The notes under the pieces: model-generated
What the model was told of the DNA's origin: nothing
Seen by the model: only the letters and a program-made list of their open reading frames with translations
Databases searched by the model: none
Translations under genes and position numbers: made by a program
Assembly (NCBI GenBank): GCA_945882915.1
Contig: CAMCWV010000008.1
Span: 1-64,000 of the forward strand
DNA length: 64,000 nucleotides
DNA from: Waddlia chondrophila WSU 86-1044
GTDB taxonomy: Bacteria; Chlamydiota; Chlamydiia; Chlamydiales; CAMCWV01
Direction: 5' to 3'
Shown here: positions 27,793-37,020 of the stretch, one piece after another
Position numbering within the stretch: position 1 is the stretch's first letter
Layout of the letters: each line of letters begins with the position of its first letter

Positions 27793-27916
27793 CCCTCCAG
27801 AAGGTGACGTGGGCCGCCTAAGGTCTGGGATCTAACCTGCTACCAAGCGAATGTTTGCTGTAGACTCAATCTGAAATCCCAGACCTTAGGCGGCCCACGT
27901 TACTTTCTGGAGAGGG
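27793..27916. repeat. Palindrome H between lipoprotein gene and gltX
   Basis: Long inverted arms: GACGTGGGCCGCCTAAGGTC and its reverse complement GACCTTAGGCGGCCCACGTT, continuing outward as CCCTCCAGAA / TTCTGGAGAGGG, with an unpaired middle of about 40 bp. It lies between convergent genes. A fragment of one arm (GAAGGTAACGTGGGCGGC) recurs at 29553-29570, on the other side of gltX. Confidence 0.85.
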
Positions 27917-27922
27917 CAAGTG

Positions 27923-29443
27923 TTATGCGGGCTTAGATGTGGGCTTCATGAGGCTTTGACAGTTGCCAGCGTCCCAGCCCTTCTTTAGAACAGACATCAT
28001 CTTGTTAGAGACGCCGCCCAAAAACTCCATCGCCTTCAAGAAGCGCGCCCGAGTCCTCTCTTTGCCCAAGAGCTCTGCCGAGTCAAAGAAGGGGGGCCCT
28101 TCCTTTTTACCCATGAGGGCGCCAAACAAAATAGGCATGAGCCCTTTGACCTTAAGTCCAAACGTCTCTGCGACAGCAAGTGCAGCCGTTCGCATCCCAT
28201 CACGTTTCCAGTTTTCTTGCTTTTCCAGGTGCCAGATCATTGCTTGAAGCATGCAAGCTGCCTGAGAAGGGGTCATCTCTTTTGGACAGAGAAGCTCTTG
28301 TGTGTAGGTGAGGTTGTTGATGAAGAAGAAGCTGCAAAGCTCCATAAACTCCCCAAATGTCTTAATGCGGGTGCTGACAAGAGGCATAAGCTTTTGCATG
28401 AACGCATCGTTGAACTGCCACTCTTTAAGCCGCTGCCAGAGCTGGTCTTCTGGGATTTTTTTGATGAGGTATTGCTGATTGATCCAGTCGAGCTTGTCCA
28501 CATCAAAGATAGCCCCCGATACGCCGAGTCTCTGGGAGTCAAAATGCTTTCCGATCTCATCGACAGTGTAGATCTCTTTGTCTCCGGGGACGCTGTACCC
28601 CATGAGGGTCAAAAAGTTGAGAAATGCTTCTGGAAGGTATCCGGAGTCGCGGTAGAAGAAGATCGAGGTTGGGTTGCGTCTCTTTGATAGTTTTTTGCGG
28701 TCTTTTCCAAGGAGGAGTGGCATATGCATGAATACAGGCGGCTCCCAGCCGAAGGCTTGATAGAGCAGGACGTGCTTGGGTGTCGAGCTCATCCATTCAT
28801 CACCGCGGATGACGTGGGTGATCTTCATGAGGTGGTCATCAACGACGTTGGCAAGGTGGTAGGTGGGGAAGTTGTCGGATTTCATAAGCACCTGATCGTC
28901 AACGTCTTTCCATGGCGTGGTGACGCGGTCTTTCTTGATGGCATCTTCGAAGAGGCACTCTCCATCAAGAGGCACTTTTAGACGGACGGTATAGGGCTTC
29001 TTTTCGGCTTCGTTTTTCTCGATTTCTGCAGTGCTGAGATTGCGGCACTGCCTGTTGTACCCTTGTTTGCCACCACTTTTTGCGCTAATTTCGCGCGCTT
29101 CAGCAAGCTCTTCAGCTGTGCAGAAGCATTTGTAAGCGTGGCCGCTTACGAGAAGTTTAGTACAATGCTCTCGGTAGATCTCGGTTCTTTCAGATTGGCG
29201 ATAGGGGCCGTAGTCACCGCCGACATCTGGACCCTCATCCCATGTAATCCCACACCAGTTCAAGGCGTCAAAGATGCTTTTTTCATATTCTGGACGGCTG
29301 CGTGTTTGGTCGGTATCTTCAATTCGTAAGATGAACTGCCCATTGTGGCGTCTGGCGTAGAGTAGGTTGAAAAGTGCCATGTAAGCGGTGCCTACGTGAG
29401 GGTCCCCTGTTGGGGAGGGGGCGATACGAACCCGTACGGTCAT
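27923..29443 (-). CDS. gltX: Glutamyl-tRNA synthetase
   Basis: A 506-residue class I synthetase that charges tRNA-Glu and, in bacteria with GatCAB, also tRNA-Gln. HIGH region is APSPTGDPHVGTAYMALF; the KMSKS-type loop is DRKKLSKRRNPTS. FNWCGITWDEGPDVGG-like sequence (LNWCGITWDEGPD) and HVIRGDEWMSSTPKH are typical of the family. Length is normal. The gene is flanked by palindrome H at its 3' side and an H fragment plus a family E palindrome at its 5' side. Confidence 0.97.
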   Translation of the reverse strand: MTVRVRIAPSPTGDPHVGTAYMALFNLLYARRHNGQFILRIEDTDQTRSRPEYEKSIFDALNWCGITWDEGPDVGGDYGPYRQSERTEIYREHCTKLLVSGHAYKCFCTAEELAEAREISAKSGGKQGYNRQCRNLSTAEIEKNEAEKKPYTVRLKVPLDGECLFEDAIKKDRVTTPWKDVDDQVLMKSDNFPTYHLANVVDDHLMKITHVIRGDEWMSSTPKHVLLYQAFGWEPPVFMHMPLLLGKDRKKLSKRRNPTSIFFYRDSGYLPEAFLNFLTLMGYSVPGDKEIYTVDEIGKHFDSQRLGVSGAIFDVDKLDWINQQYLIKKIPEDQLWQRLKEWQFNDAFMQKLMPLVSTRIKTFGEFMELCSFFFINNLTYTQELLCPKEMTPSQAACMLQAMIWHLEKQENWKRDGMRTAALAVAETFGLKVKGLMPILFGALMGKKEGPPFFDSAELLGKERTRARFLKAMEFLGGVSNKMMSVLKKGWDAGNCQSLMKPTSKPA

Positions 29444-29885
29444 GATGTCTATCCTTGGTTTCTGAAAGTGGGCCTATTTTTCCCCTTTTCCCCTTAGATT
29501 TCAAGTAAGTAGTTCCCTTCAGCTTTTCCCCAAGCGTGTGAATGCCCTCGCGGGAAGGTAACGTGGGCGGCATTGCCCGCATAATTACAGCCCCTTAAAG
29601 AGTAGCAGCCTGTAAGGCTGCTACTAAGGGTTTATAATTATGCGGGCAATGCCGTAGGGGACCGCTTGCGCGGTTTTTTCTAATCTCCTAGCCATATTGA
29701 GTTGGTTTTGTTAAACTATTTTCTTTAGACTGGGTTGTTATAAGATGTTGATGCTTAATTGAATTAACGGTTTTTGAACTAAATAATAAAATTAAAATGC
29801 CTTAAAATTAATATTTATTTATACTAATATTAGTAACACAGTGATTGTTCTTATCGATTTTTTTGTTTTTATAGAGGATCTACCC
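29444..29885. other. Gene-free gap with family E palindrome and AT-rich stretch
   Basis: The left part holds an H fragment and the compact E palindrome. From about 29690 to 29880 it is strongly AT-rich, probably the promoter region of the coiled-coil gene; I cannot fix a single promoter. The frame of that gene is open from a GTG at 29841, not used here. Confidence 0.6.
29570..29653. repeat. Palindrome family E, compact copy
   Basis: GGCATTGCCCGCATAATTAC pairs with ATAATTATGCGGGCAATGCC; inner arms AGTAGCAGCC / GGCTGCTACT complete a near-perfect 84-bp palindrome. The long copy at 4549-4763 shares both ends and the CCTAAAGAGTAGCAGCC segment. Confidence 0.92.
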
Positions 29886-32009
29886 ATGACAATTGAACTT
29901 GGTAATTTTTCGCAAGCCGCACAGTCATTGATGGGTGAGTACAAGGCTGCCGTGCAGAGGCTTGAGACTCAGAAGACAGAATTTGAGAAGAAGGCTTACA
30001 TTACACAGGGTAATGCTGAAAAAAAATTGAAGGTAAAGGAGCCTGTTATGGCAGCTCTTAAGTGGCTTGCTCAGAGGGAAATAGATGTAAAGAAAGCTGC
30101 TGAGGCAACAGTTCTGAAGGCCTACGGGAGGCCTTCTACGGATGGCGCTGCTGGAGTGGAAGCTGAGATAACCTCTCTTGCTGAAACCAAGGAAGGTCTT
30201 ATTAACCAGATTCCGGCAGAAGAAGCTAAAAACAGCGCGGGTCGCGGCCTTATGAAGTGGGTTAAATGGCAGACCGTTGCAGATATCCCTGCCCTCAAGG
30301 CGCAGCTCCTCCAAACCACTAACGAAATTGCTAGGTTATCGGGAATTCTGCATGAGGTCCATGCTGCGAAAGATAATGCTATGGCAGATCTTGAAAAAAC
30401 AAAGAGATATAAAGACGCCATTGAGGACGAAGCTAAATGGAATCAAGAAAATGGCGAAGCTTCGCAGCTTCAACGGATTCTTGCTGCAAAAGATAAGGCT
30501 TTAGAAGGTGTTAAAAGATGTGAGGAGGGGATTGAACAGGCTAGAGCCGGTGTGGAGGACACTCTTAAGCAAGGCGTGACTCAGTTGATAGGTGTAGAAA
30601 AGCAGAGTTCTCAGGCAAGTGAAAATAGTGAAATTAAAGGGCTTACAAAAGGAATAATCACCTTTTTAGGAAAAGAGCTAGAAGCTTTTAAAACTCCAGC
30701 AGAGACAGATGATGAGCTTGATCATAATATTCGGGGAGCAGTCGCCCACGAACCTCAGATTCAAGCTCTCATAAAGCAAAGAGAGGTCCTTTCTACAAAG
30801 TTGACAGAGGCAGCGAAGGTTCAGCAAGAAAAAGATGAGCAGCTTAATGTTCGGATGCAAAGATGGGAAGCTGATGTGGTGGTTAGAGAAGCCGCTTTAC
30901 CTACTTTAAAAGGGGGCTCTGATGTCATTGGGAAACAAGCAATTGATTTATTGCGTGCTAAAATTAAGGAAGCAGGCGCCCTTAGAGCCATTAAGGACCC
31001 TTTAGACTTTAATCAGAGGTTTGATCAATTTGTCTTTCCTGATGCTGCGTTGGCCGAATTGGACGGGCAGAAAGGGCTATTGCAAATGCAGTGGGATAAG
31101 TTGGTTGCTGATGATAAGGGGGGCCGGCAGACGTTAATGGATGAAATCCTTTCGAATACTGCAATTGCAGCCCGCGCAGACCGTGCTCAAAATCCAGCGC
31201 TTGTGGCGGGTTGCCTTGAGATTCAGAAACTTGTGAAGGCTAGGGGAGCTGCTATTGACCTGGCTCTTCTTATTTCTGACCAGCGAGCGTTTCTTACTCA
31301 GCTGGATCTCTTGAATGCAGTCTCGAATACAACAAAGGTTCCTTTAGATGAGGCTGTTCAAAGGAACGAAACGCTTTATACTGCTTGGAGCGTTAAGGAA
31401 GATGCCTGTATTGCGGAAGTTCGGGATCAGTTGGGGCCAAGACTTGAAGCTCTTCTGCAAGAGATTCAAACTCTAGAAGCTCGTAGGGGCGTTCAACCTC
31501 CAGAGTTACAACAGCTACATACAGAGTTGCTTGAGGGGATGCGGCAAGAGCTTACAGGGCTTCAAAGAGTAATAACACTTGGAGATCATGAAGAGTTCGA
31601 CTCTAACAAGGAGGCTCTCGGTAAGCTTACAGAAGCTAAGTGTGTGCTTGAGAGTCAGTTTAAGGCTGCTGTTGAGGAGCGCGCAGCGAAGCATGCTAGC
31701 TTTCAGAGTGAGCTGGCTTTTGTTCAGGCTAGAAAGGACTCTCTTATGGCTGCTGCAAAGATAGATATAGAGACAGTGCGGGAAAGCAATTTAGCTGAAG
31801 ATCAAGAAGTGGTTGAAAATGCAAAAGCGCCTGATGTCTCTGCTCCAGTTGCAGCAGTAGCTGCGCCTAAAGAAGGTCTCTTTAAGCGGATCTTATTTGC
31901 TCCGCTTAGGCTTATAAAAGCAGTTATGTGGACACTTCCTGTGGCTGTCGTCAGAACTGTTATTTTGGCGCCTGCTAGAAGCCTCTTCCGCCTCATCTTT
32001 AAGGAGTGA
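29886..32009 (+). CDS. Large coiled-coil protein, unknown function
   Basis: A 707-residue protein, almost entirely Glu/Lys/Ala/Leu-rich with long heptad-like stretches (for example KQREVLSTKLTEAAKVQQEK), so predicted to be coiled coil. No signal peptide. The last 50 residues differ: a run of basic-hydrophobic repeats (LFKRILFAPLRLIKAV, VVRTVILAPARSLFRLIF) that could be an amphipathic or membrane-associated segment. ATG 29886 follows AGAGGATC and is preferred to GTG 29841. The final codons and stop (FKE) come from a dispersed family F sequence, so the C-terminus may have been altered. A secreted effector is possible, but nothing in the sequence proves it. Confidence 0.75.
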   Translation: MTIELGNFSQAAQSLMGEYKAAVQRLETQKTEFEKKAYITQGNAEKKLKVKEPVMAALKWLAQREIDVKKAAEATVLKAYGRPSTDGAAGVEAEITSLAETKEGLINQIPAEEAKNSAGRGLMKWVKWQTVADIPALKAQLLQTTNEIARLSGILHEVHAAKDNAMADLEKTKRYKDAIEDEAKWNQENGEASQLQRILAAKDKALEGVKRCEEGIEQARAGVEDTLKQGVTQLIGVEKQSSQASENSEIKGLTKGIITFLGKELEAFKTPAETDDELDHNIRGAVAHEPQIQALIKQREVLSTKLTEAAKVQQEKDEQLNVRMQRWEADVVVREAALPTLKGGSDVIGKQAIDLLRAKIKEAGALRAIKDPLDFNQRFDQFVFPDAALAELDGQKGLLQMQWDKLVADDKGGRQTLMDEILSNTAIAARADRAQNPALVAGCLEIQKLVKARGAAIDLALLISDQRAFLTQLDLLNAVSNTTKVPLDEAVQRNETLYTAWSVKEDACIAEVRDQLGPRLEALLQEIQTLEARRGVQPPELQQLHTELLEGMRQELTGLQRVITLGDHEEFDSNKEALGKLTEAKCVLESQFKAAVEERAAKHASFQSELAFVQARKDSLMAAAKIDIETVRESNLAEDQEVVENAKAPDVSAPVAAVAAPKEGLFKRILFAPLRLIKAVMWTLPVAVVRTVILAPARSLFRLIFKE

Positions 32010-32280
32010 GCGAAGCGAACTCTTTGGAGTATATAAATAGAGCGCTGGGAATCTTACTTTAAAAAATAGAGCTGGCAGATAACGTTTAACCCAGTGGGGT
32101 TTAAGGAGTGAGCGAAGCGAACTCTTTGGAGTGCTGGGACATGTCCTAGCTTTCACCAGCCCTCGACATGTCGAGGGCCAGACACACATATTCGCTTGCT
32201 AAGGTTCAGTGGACTCGACAGGTCGAGTCCTAACAAAGCGTTGGACTTGTCCCAGCGCTCCAAATGTGCTGGCAAATCGT
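31998..32280. repeat. Three-armed repeat F, copy 1
   Basis: From 32067 to 32262 this matches 60239-60434. Outer stem GCTGGGACATGTCC / GGACTTGTCCCAGC; inner hairpins CCCTCGACATGTCGAGGG and GGACTCGACAGGTCGAGTCC. The phrase TTTAAGGAGTGAGCGAAGCG occurs twice here (31998 and about 32100), the first copy inside the coiled-coil gene's 3' end. No ORF is present. Confidence 0.88.
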
Positions 32281-33837
32281 TTACGTCCCAATTTTCAGGG
32301 TGACGTAACGGGAGTTTTGGTTATCTTTGATCAGCAGTAAGATGCTTGGCGATTTCTTTTCTTGAGCATCTTTCCCATCCGTCGTCTCTTCTTTGGTTCC
32401 CGCAAGAGCTGCGAGGAACTCTGTTTTCGAGTTAACAGGCTTGCGGTTCACAGACTGAATAATCTGCCCAGACATTAGCCCAGCAGCTGCTGCCGGAGAG
32501 TTACTTTCAACCTCTGAGATCAAGACACCATTCTCGTTAGAAAGGCCAAGGCTTTCTCTTTTGTCTGCTGTGATATCTTCAATCTCAAAACCAAGCGTCT
32601 TTAAAACGTTCGAGTCGACCTCTTCGACCTCTTCACGCGACCCAACAACGACCTTTAGCTGCATGAGCTTTCCGTCGCGGTTAACGTTGAGTGTGAGTGT
32701 CTCGCCAGGCTTCATGCCAGCAACAACGTTCTTTAAGATCGATGGAGAGTCAATTACTTGGTCATCGAACCCCGTTACAATATCCCCTTGCTTTACCCCT
32801 GCTTTGTCGGCAGGGCTACCTGGAACGATCTGTGCGACAACGCCCCCTTGGGTGGCATCTGTGCTAAGTCCAAAGGCTTTAGACAGTTCACGCGTCATTG
32901 GCTGGAGGGTAATACCGATGAACCCGCGAGTGACAGAGCCTTTATCAATCAGCTGGTTCATGACGTTTTTAGCCGTGTTACTGGGAATCGCAAAGCCGAT
33001 TCCCATGTATCCCCCTGTTCCTGTGAGGATAACTGTGTTGATCCCGATTACGTTTCCATCAATGTCAAGAAGGGGGCCGCCAGAGTTGCCTGGATTGATT
33101 GCCGCATCTGTCTGGAGGAAGTTTTCGAAGTGAGTGATATTCAGGTCGTGTCTTCCTTTAGCGCTGATCACCCCAACTGTGAGGGATCCTTGAAGCCCAA
33201 ATGGATTCCCAATGGCAATCGCCCATTCGCCGATGTCTATGGCATCGGAGTCTCCAAGAGAAATGAAGGGGTGGTCGTTCCCTTCAATCTTTAGAACAGC
33301 AAGGTCCGTTTTGGGATCCGTGCCGACGACTTCTGCTGTAAGTTTTTTTCCGTCAGTGAGGGTGATGGTAATTTCTTTCGCCCCTTCAACAATGTGGTTA
33401 TTAGTTAAGATGTAGCCATCAGCATTAACGATAAAACCGGATCCTTGAGCAACTGCAGGGCCTTGAGATTGGAATTCTTTGGGCATAGGCTGAACAGGAG
33501 AGAACTGAAAATATTGATCGTCGAAGAGATCGAATGGAGGCTGGTGACGACCACCACCACCAGCACCGCGACGGGGATTATGAAAGCGTGTTTGGTGAGG
33601 TTGTGATTGAGCTTCGACGAAGACAACAGCAGGAATAGCCTTTTTGCCAACAGCAGAAAACGCTTTAGAGAGCTGTTTCAGTGTGATTGTGTCTGGAGCT
33701 GCTGTTGCTGGAGCTTCTACTGAAGGCTGCTGTGCCTGCGCTGCAGCAGGCATAGCAAGCAGTATTGAGAGCAGCGGTAGTTTCCAGATGGCTTTTGAGG
33801 CTAGATTACAGGCGCGCTTACGCAAAGAATAAATCAT
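32281..33837 (-). CDS. htrA: Periplasmic serine protease HtrA/DegP
   Basis: A 518-residue secreted trypsin-like protease and chaperone for envelope protein quality control. A signal peptide is clear (basic start, LPLLSILLAMPAAAQAQ). The catalytic triad is H148 (TNNHIVEG), D178 (TDLAVLK) and S252 (NPGNSGGPLL). Two PDZ domains follow, about residues 305-400 and 425-510 (GSPADKAGVKQGDIV; SPAAAAGLMSGQII). A Gly/Pro/His-rich loop precedes the protease domain. GAGGAG lies upstream of the ATG. Chlamydial HtrA is a known stress protein; this one looks complete. Confidence 0.95.
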   Translation of the reverse strand: MIYSLRKRACNLASKAIWKLPLLSILLAMPAAAQAQQPSVEAPATAAPDTITLKQLSKAFSAVGKKAIPAVVFVEAQSQPHQTRFHNPRRGAGGGGRHQPPFDLFDDQYFQFSPVQPMPKEFQSQGPAVAQGSGFIVNADGYILTNNHIVEGAKEITITLTDGKKLTAEVVGTDPKTDLAVLKIEGNDHPFISLGDSDAIDIGEWAIAIGNPFGLQGSLTVGVISAKGRHDLNITHFENFLQTDAAINPGNSGGPLLDIDGNVIGINTVILTGTGGYMGIGFAIPSNTAKNVMNQLIDKGSVTRGFIGITLQPMTRELSKAFGLSTDATQGGVVAQIVPGSPADKAGVKQGDIVTGFDDQVIDSPSILKNVVAGMKPGETLTLNVNRDGKLMQLKVVVGSREEVEEVDSNVLKTLGFEIEDITADKRESLGLSNENGVLISEVESNSPAAAAGLMSGQIIQSVNRKPVNSKTEFLAALAGTKEETTDGKDAQEKKSPSILLLIKDNQNSRYVTLKIGT

Positions 33838-33938
33838 AGGGGAGCTCTCCTCTTATTTTTTGCCGAAGGATACTCCAAGAAGGATGAAAAAAACAAGTAG
33901 GCAAGCACAAAGCGTTACTTGTACTTGCCCTGAAGGTT

Positions 33939-35345
33939 TTAGGGGTTTAACTCCCCTAGAATCTCGAGAGCTCTTGCGATGGTGAGGTAACCTTGCTTCA
34001 TGCGGTTGAGGCCAAAGCACTCGTTAGGAGCGTGCATTCCATCGTTAGCAAGGCGGTAGCCCATTAAAACAACATCGGTCTTGGTCGCTTCAGCAAGCGT
34101 TGCAATAACAGGAATTGATCCACCTGATAGATTGAAGATGCAGGGCTTGCCGAGCACTTCGCTAAACGCCTGAGCCATCGCCTTATTGCCCTGCGAGCTG
34201 CCTGTTGTTCGAAGAGCGCGCGTTGCCCCATGGATCTGCACATCGATTTTTACCCCTTTAGGGGCCAGGCTCTTCATGTAGCTTGCCACTTCCTCCGCAA
34301 TCTTCTGAGGATCTTGGTCGGGAACAAGGCGGCAGGAGACTTTGGCAATTGCTTTTGCAGGGATAGCTGTTTTGAAGCCCGTTCCTATGTAGCCGCCTCC
34401 GATGCCATTGACTTCGAGCGTTGGTCTGGTCCAGGAAGACTCAAGAGGAGAGAAATCCTTTTCGCCGCCAGTTGGCTGAGTGCCAAACGACTTTTCAAAC
34501 TCTGCATGGTCTAGATCAAAACAGATTTGTTTTCGGTCTTCTGGGCCGATCTCTTTAACATCATCATAGAAGCCAGGAACGGTTACTTTTCCGTTTTTAT
34601 CTCTCATTTTTGCAAGGATTTCAATGAGAGCGTGGTTTGGATTATAGAGGACTCCGCCGTAGGAGCCGGAGTGGGTGTCTGTCGTGGCGCAGTCTACTTC
34701 TACATCCATCGTGATGATCCCTCGGAATCCCAAGGATACAGTAGGAATATCAGGGCCGTTAAGGTCAAAGTCGACGACAATGAGGGTGTCTGCGGCAAGC
34801 TCTTTCTTTTTATGTGGGATAATTTGTGCAAGGCCAAGGCTTCCCATCTCTTCTTCTGCTTCGATGCAGAGCTTTACGTTTACAGGGAGCTTGCCATCTC
34901 TTTCTAAAAGCGCGCGGATGGCTTCGATAACGTAAAGGCATTGCCCTTTGTCATCGTTAGCTCCTCTGGCATAGATGTTTCCGTTGCGGATGGTAGGCTC
35001 AAAAGGAGGTGTTGTCCATTCGCTTAGAGGCTCAACGGGTTGCACGTCGTAGTGGCTATAGATGAGGATTGTAGGCTTACTAGGACCTGCGCCCATGTAG
35101 CTAGCAAAAACCACCGGATGGCCAGAGGTGGGCCACTCTTCGACTTGAAGCCCTACTTCTTGAAGAAGCTTCATCAGCCATGTTTTGCAGGCATTGAGCT
35201 CTAGGGCAAATTTTGGGTCAGCGCTGATACTTGGGAAGCTTAAGAAGTCGACCAGGCGCTTTTCGATTGTGGAGCGATTTTTCTCGTAGGCTTCAGTTAA
35301 ACTTGCAAGAGAAGATTGGCTAGTTGTTGGCATAAGCATCCACAT
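33939..35345 (-). CDS. M20 family dipeptidase/carboxypeptidase-type metallopeptidase
   Basis: A 468-residue cytosolic M20 peptidase. Zinc-site motifs in order: LIYSHYDVQPV (His, Asp), YARGANDDKGQ (Asp), EAEEEMGSLG (catalytic Glu and Glu ligand), VVDFDL and a C-terminal His in NDGMHAPNECFG. The inserted dimerisation domain lies between about residues 210 and 370. The family includes dipeptidases and acetylated-amino-acid deacylases; exact substrate unclear. ATG codons at positions 1, 3 and 5 of the frame make the start uncertain by a few residues. A family A palindrome lies about 50 bp upstream. Confidence 0.88.
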   Translation of the reverse strand: MWMLMPTTSQSSLASLTEAYEKNRSTIEKRLVDFLSFPSISADPKFALELNACKTWLMKLLQEVGLQVEEWPTSGHPVVFASYMGAGPSKPTILIYSHYDVQPVEPLSEWTTPPFEPTIRNGNIYARGANDDKGQCLYVIEAIRALLERDGKLPVNVKLCIEAEEEMGSLGLAQIIPHKKKELAADTLIVVDFDLNGPDIPTVSLGFRGIITMDVEVDCATTDTHSGSYGGVLYNPNHALIEILAKMRDKNGKVTVPGFYDDVKEIGPEDRKQICFDLDHAEFEKSFGTQPTGGEKDFSPLESSWTRPTLEVNGIGGGYIGTGFKTAIPAKAIAKVSCRLVPDQDPQKIAEEVASYMKSLAPKGVKIDVQIHGATRALRTTGSSQGNKAMAQAFSEVLGKPCIFNLSGGSIPVIATLAEATKTDVVLMGYRLANDGMHAPNECFGLNRMKQGYLTIARALEILGELNP

Positions 35346-35393
35346 CAGTAGGGGTTATAATCGAAAGGAAGAATAGCTAATGCCTATTTTTAC

Positions 35394-35495
35394 ATATACT
35401 CCTCTTAGTTGAAAACGGGAATTTGGTCTAGCGCGAAAGCTCCCGGGGCTTTGGCGCCGTCCAAAATCCAATTTTCAGCTAAGAGGAGTATATAT
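35394..35495. repeat. Palindrome family A, medium form
   Basis: ATATACTCCTCTTAGTTGAA and TTCAGCTAAGAGGAGTATAT form the ends. The interior has the complete shoulder pair CTAGCGCGAAAGCTCCC / GGGGCTTTGGCGCC but no core hairpin. About 102 bp, between M20 and M48 peptidase genes on the same strand. Confidence 0.92.
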
Positions 35496-35508
35496 CTTTT
35501 TTACACTA

Positions 35509-36858
35509 TTAGGCAGGGGAGCTGGAGAGGGTTAACAGAATAAAGGTCGCCACCAGAAGTACCCCCGCATATATCCAGCGGATTTTATTTACACGCTTGT
35601 CGTGCAGTTTGATCAGGCGAGGATTTGCAATCGCTTGGTTTAAAAAATTAATGCGCTCTTCAATACTCCCATGGTGCCAGCTCGGCTGCTTGTGCGAGTG
35701 CCCTGTGAGGTTCCCCACATGATCTAACGCTTGAATAAGCGCTTCTGGAGAGGCACCCACTTTAAAGACGTGCAAATCTGCCTGCCTTTCAAAGTTCCGA
35801 GAAAAAAAACCAAAGACTAGGCGGAAATAAACAAAGGTAATCAATACATAAAAAAAGAGAAGTCCAAGAGAAGCCGCTGTCTCCCAAATAGGCGATGGGT
35901 ATTGTAAGTTTTTTAGCAGAAAGAAGTTGTGAATAGAATCCAAAAAAAATAAGGAGAAAAGCCCCGTTGCTACGACCATCCCAAAGATCACCAATGGGTA
36001 GTAAAGGAGGTGCTTGTTGTGGCTGTGGCCAATCTCGTGAGCGAGGATCGCTTCGATTTCATCTGCAGAAAGGTGTTTGAGGATCGTCTTGGTAAACATC
36101 ACGTAGCGAAAGGGAGGAGCAACACCAATGATCGCTGCGGTGATGGCGTGGTTCATCACGGTCCACACCTTAATCCCGGCATGTTTGAAGTGCGCTTTTC
36201 TGCAGAGGAGCTCTAGTCTTGTGAGCAAAGGGGAGGGGGGAAGTGGAACGCAGCCCCACATTGCTTGCATTAGAGGGGGAAAGAAGACCAGCATAAGGCC
36301 TAGAAAAAGAAGCGTCCCTCCAATGCCAATACAAAGCGCAAGGAGAGGGGCTTCGGGGTTTATCCATTTGCCCACAAATGTGCTAGGAAGCAGTGATCCT
36401 AAATCTGAAACAAGAGTAAAAAGCAAAAAAGGGATGGCAAAAGGAAGAAGGAACAATACCTTTTTTAGGGCACTGTGCCAGTGCTTTTTCTCGCTTGTCC
36501 AGTGAAAAACAAATAGCCCAAAGAAATAAAAAAATAGAGAGATCAGGGAGGGAATCGTCTGAAAGGAGCCTATCCAAGAAAGGGTTACGTAGAAGGCTTC
36601 TGCATGGAGAATGTAATGGAAGCAAATGAGGAAAAAGAGGATTTCGCTATTTGCCAGCAGAGCAGGGATTGGAGAGGTGCCGCTTCCTTTCATGAGCCAC
36701 TTCCCTTGAATGAAGAGGAGTGCAAGTAGCAGTAAGTAGAGGGCGAGGCCAGCTTCGAAGGCTTCCGCAGGAGGAAGGTAAGCGCTTTGCTGCGCTGTCT
36801 CAGGAGAGACGTTGATGACCATCAACGCAACAATCAGAAAAATCAAGTTGGTAAACAT
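35509..36858 (-). CDS. M48 family membrane metallopeptidase (CAAX prenyl protease-like)
   Basis: A 449-residue multi-pass membrane protease. The zinc motif is AILAHEIGHSHNKHLL (HExxH) with the downstream Glu in SRNFERQADLHVF. About seven hydrophobic segments surround it, as in Ste24/HtpX-type enzymes. The N-terminus is very hydrophobic (TNLIFLIVALMVINV). Length and layout fit the larger CAAX-protease type rather than HtpX. Role is probably membrane protein quality control; substrates unknown. A half family A palindrome sits just upstream of the ATG. Confidence 0.88.
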   Translation of the reverse strand: MFTNLIFLIVALMVINVSPETAQQSAYLPPAEAFEAGLALYLLLLALLFIQGKWLMKGSGTSPIPALLANSEILFFLICFHYILHAEAFYVTLSWIGSFQTIPSLISLFFYFFGLFVFHWTSEKKHWHSALKKVLFLLPFAIPFLLFTLVSDLGSLLPSTFVGKWINPEAPLLALCIGIGGTLLFLGLMLVFFPPLMQAMWGCVPLPPSPLLTRLELLCRKAHFKHAGIKVWTVMNHAITAAIIGVAPPFRYVMFTKTILKHLSADEIEAILAHEIGHSHNKHLLYYPLVIFGMVVATGLFSLFFLDSIHNFFLLKNLQYPSPIWETAASLGLLFFYVLITFVYFRLVFGFFSRNFERQADLHVFKVGASPEALIQALDHVGNLTGHSHKQPSWHHGSIEERINFLNQAIANPRLIKLHDKRVNKIRWIYAGVLLVATFILLTLSSSPA

Positions 36859-36865
36859 AAGTGAC

Positions 36866-36883
36866 TTCAGCTAAGAGGAGTAT
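36866..36883 (+). repeat. Half copy of palindrome family A
   Basis: TTCAGCTAAGAGGAGTAT, only the terminal arm. It lies 8 bp upstream of the divergent M48 start. Confidence 0.7.
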
Positions 36884-36889
36884 GTAAGG

Positions 36890-37020
36890 GCGCAAAGAAA
36901 GACAAATAAGAAAAAAGAACAGGCTAACGCGTAGATCCTTAAGCGGGTGCTGGGGCAAACGCTTATCCATCCATCCTGTTTTTATCCTGCCTATCCTGCT
37001 TCTGTTGTCTTTCTTTGCGT
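36890..37020. repeat. 131-bp inverted-repeat unit after the M16 gene
   Basis: CGCAAAGAAAGACAA at the left and TTGTCTTTCTTTGCG at the right bound this stretch; the right arm abuts the M16 stop codon. Inside is the phrase TCCTGTTTTTATCCTGCCTA, related (in reverse complement) to AACAGGATAAACAGGAT at 12670. AAAGACGCAAAGAAAAACAA near 11945 resembles the arm. Confidence 0.65.

Noticed and set aside
27617-27835. A 72-residue frame overlapping the small lipoprotein and entering palindrome H
   Set aside because: It is out of frame with the lipoprotein, which has a signal peptide and ribosome-binding site, and its end lies inside a non-coding palindrome.
32561-33133. A 190-residue frame opposite htrA
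   Set aside because: It is antisense to conserved HtrA protease and PDZ sequence; Ser/Pro/Thr-rich shadow.
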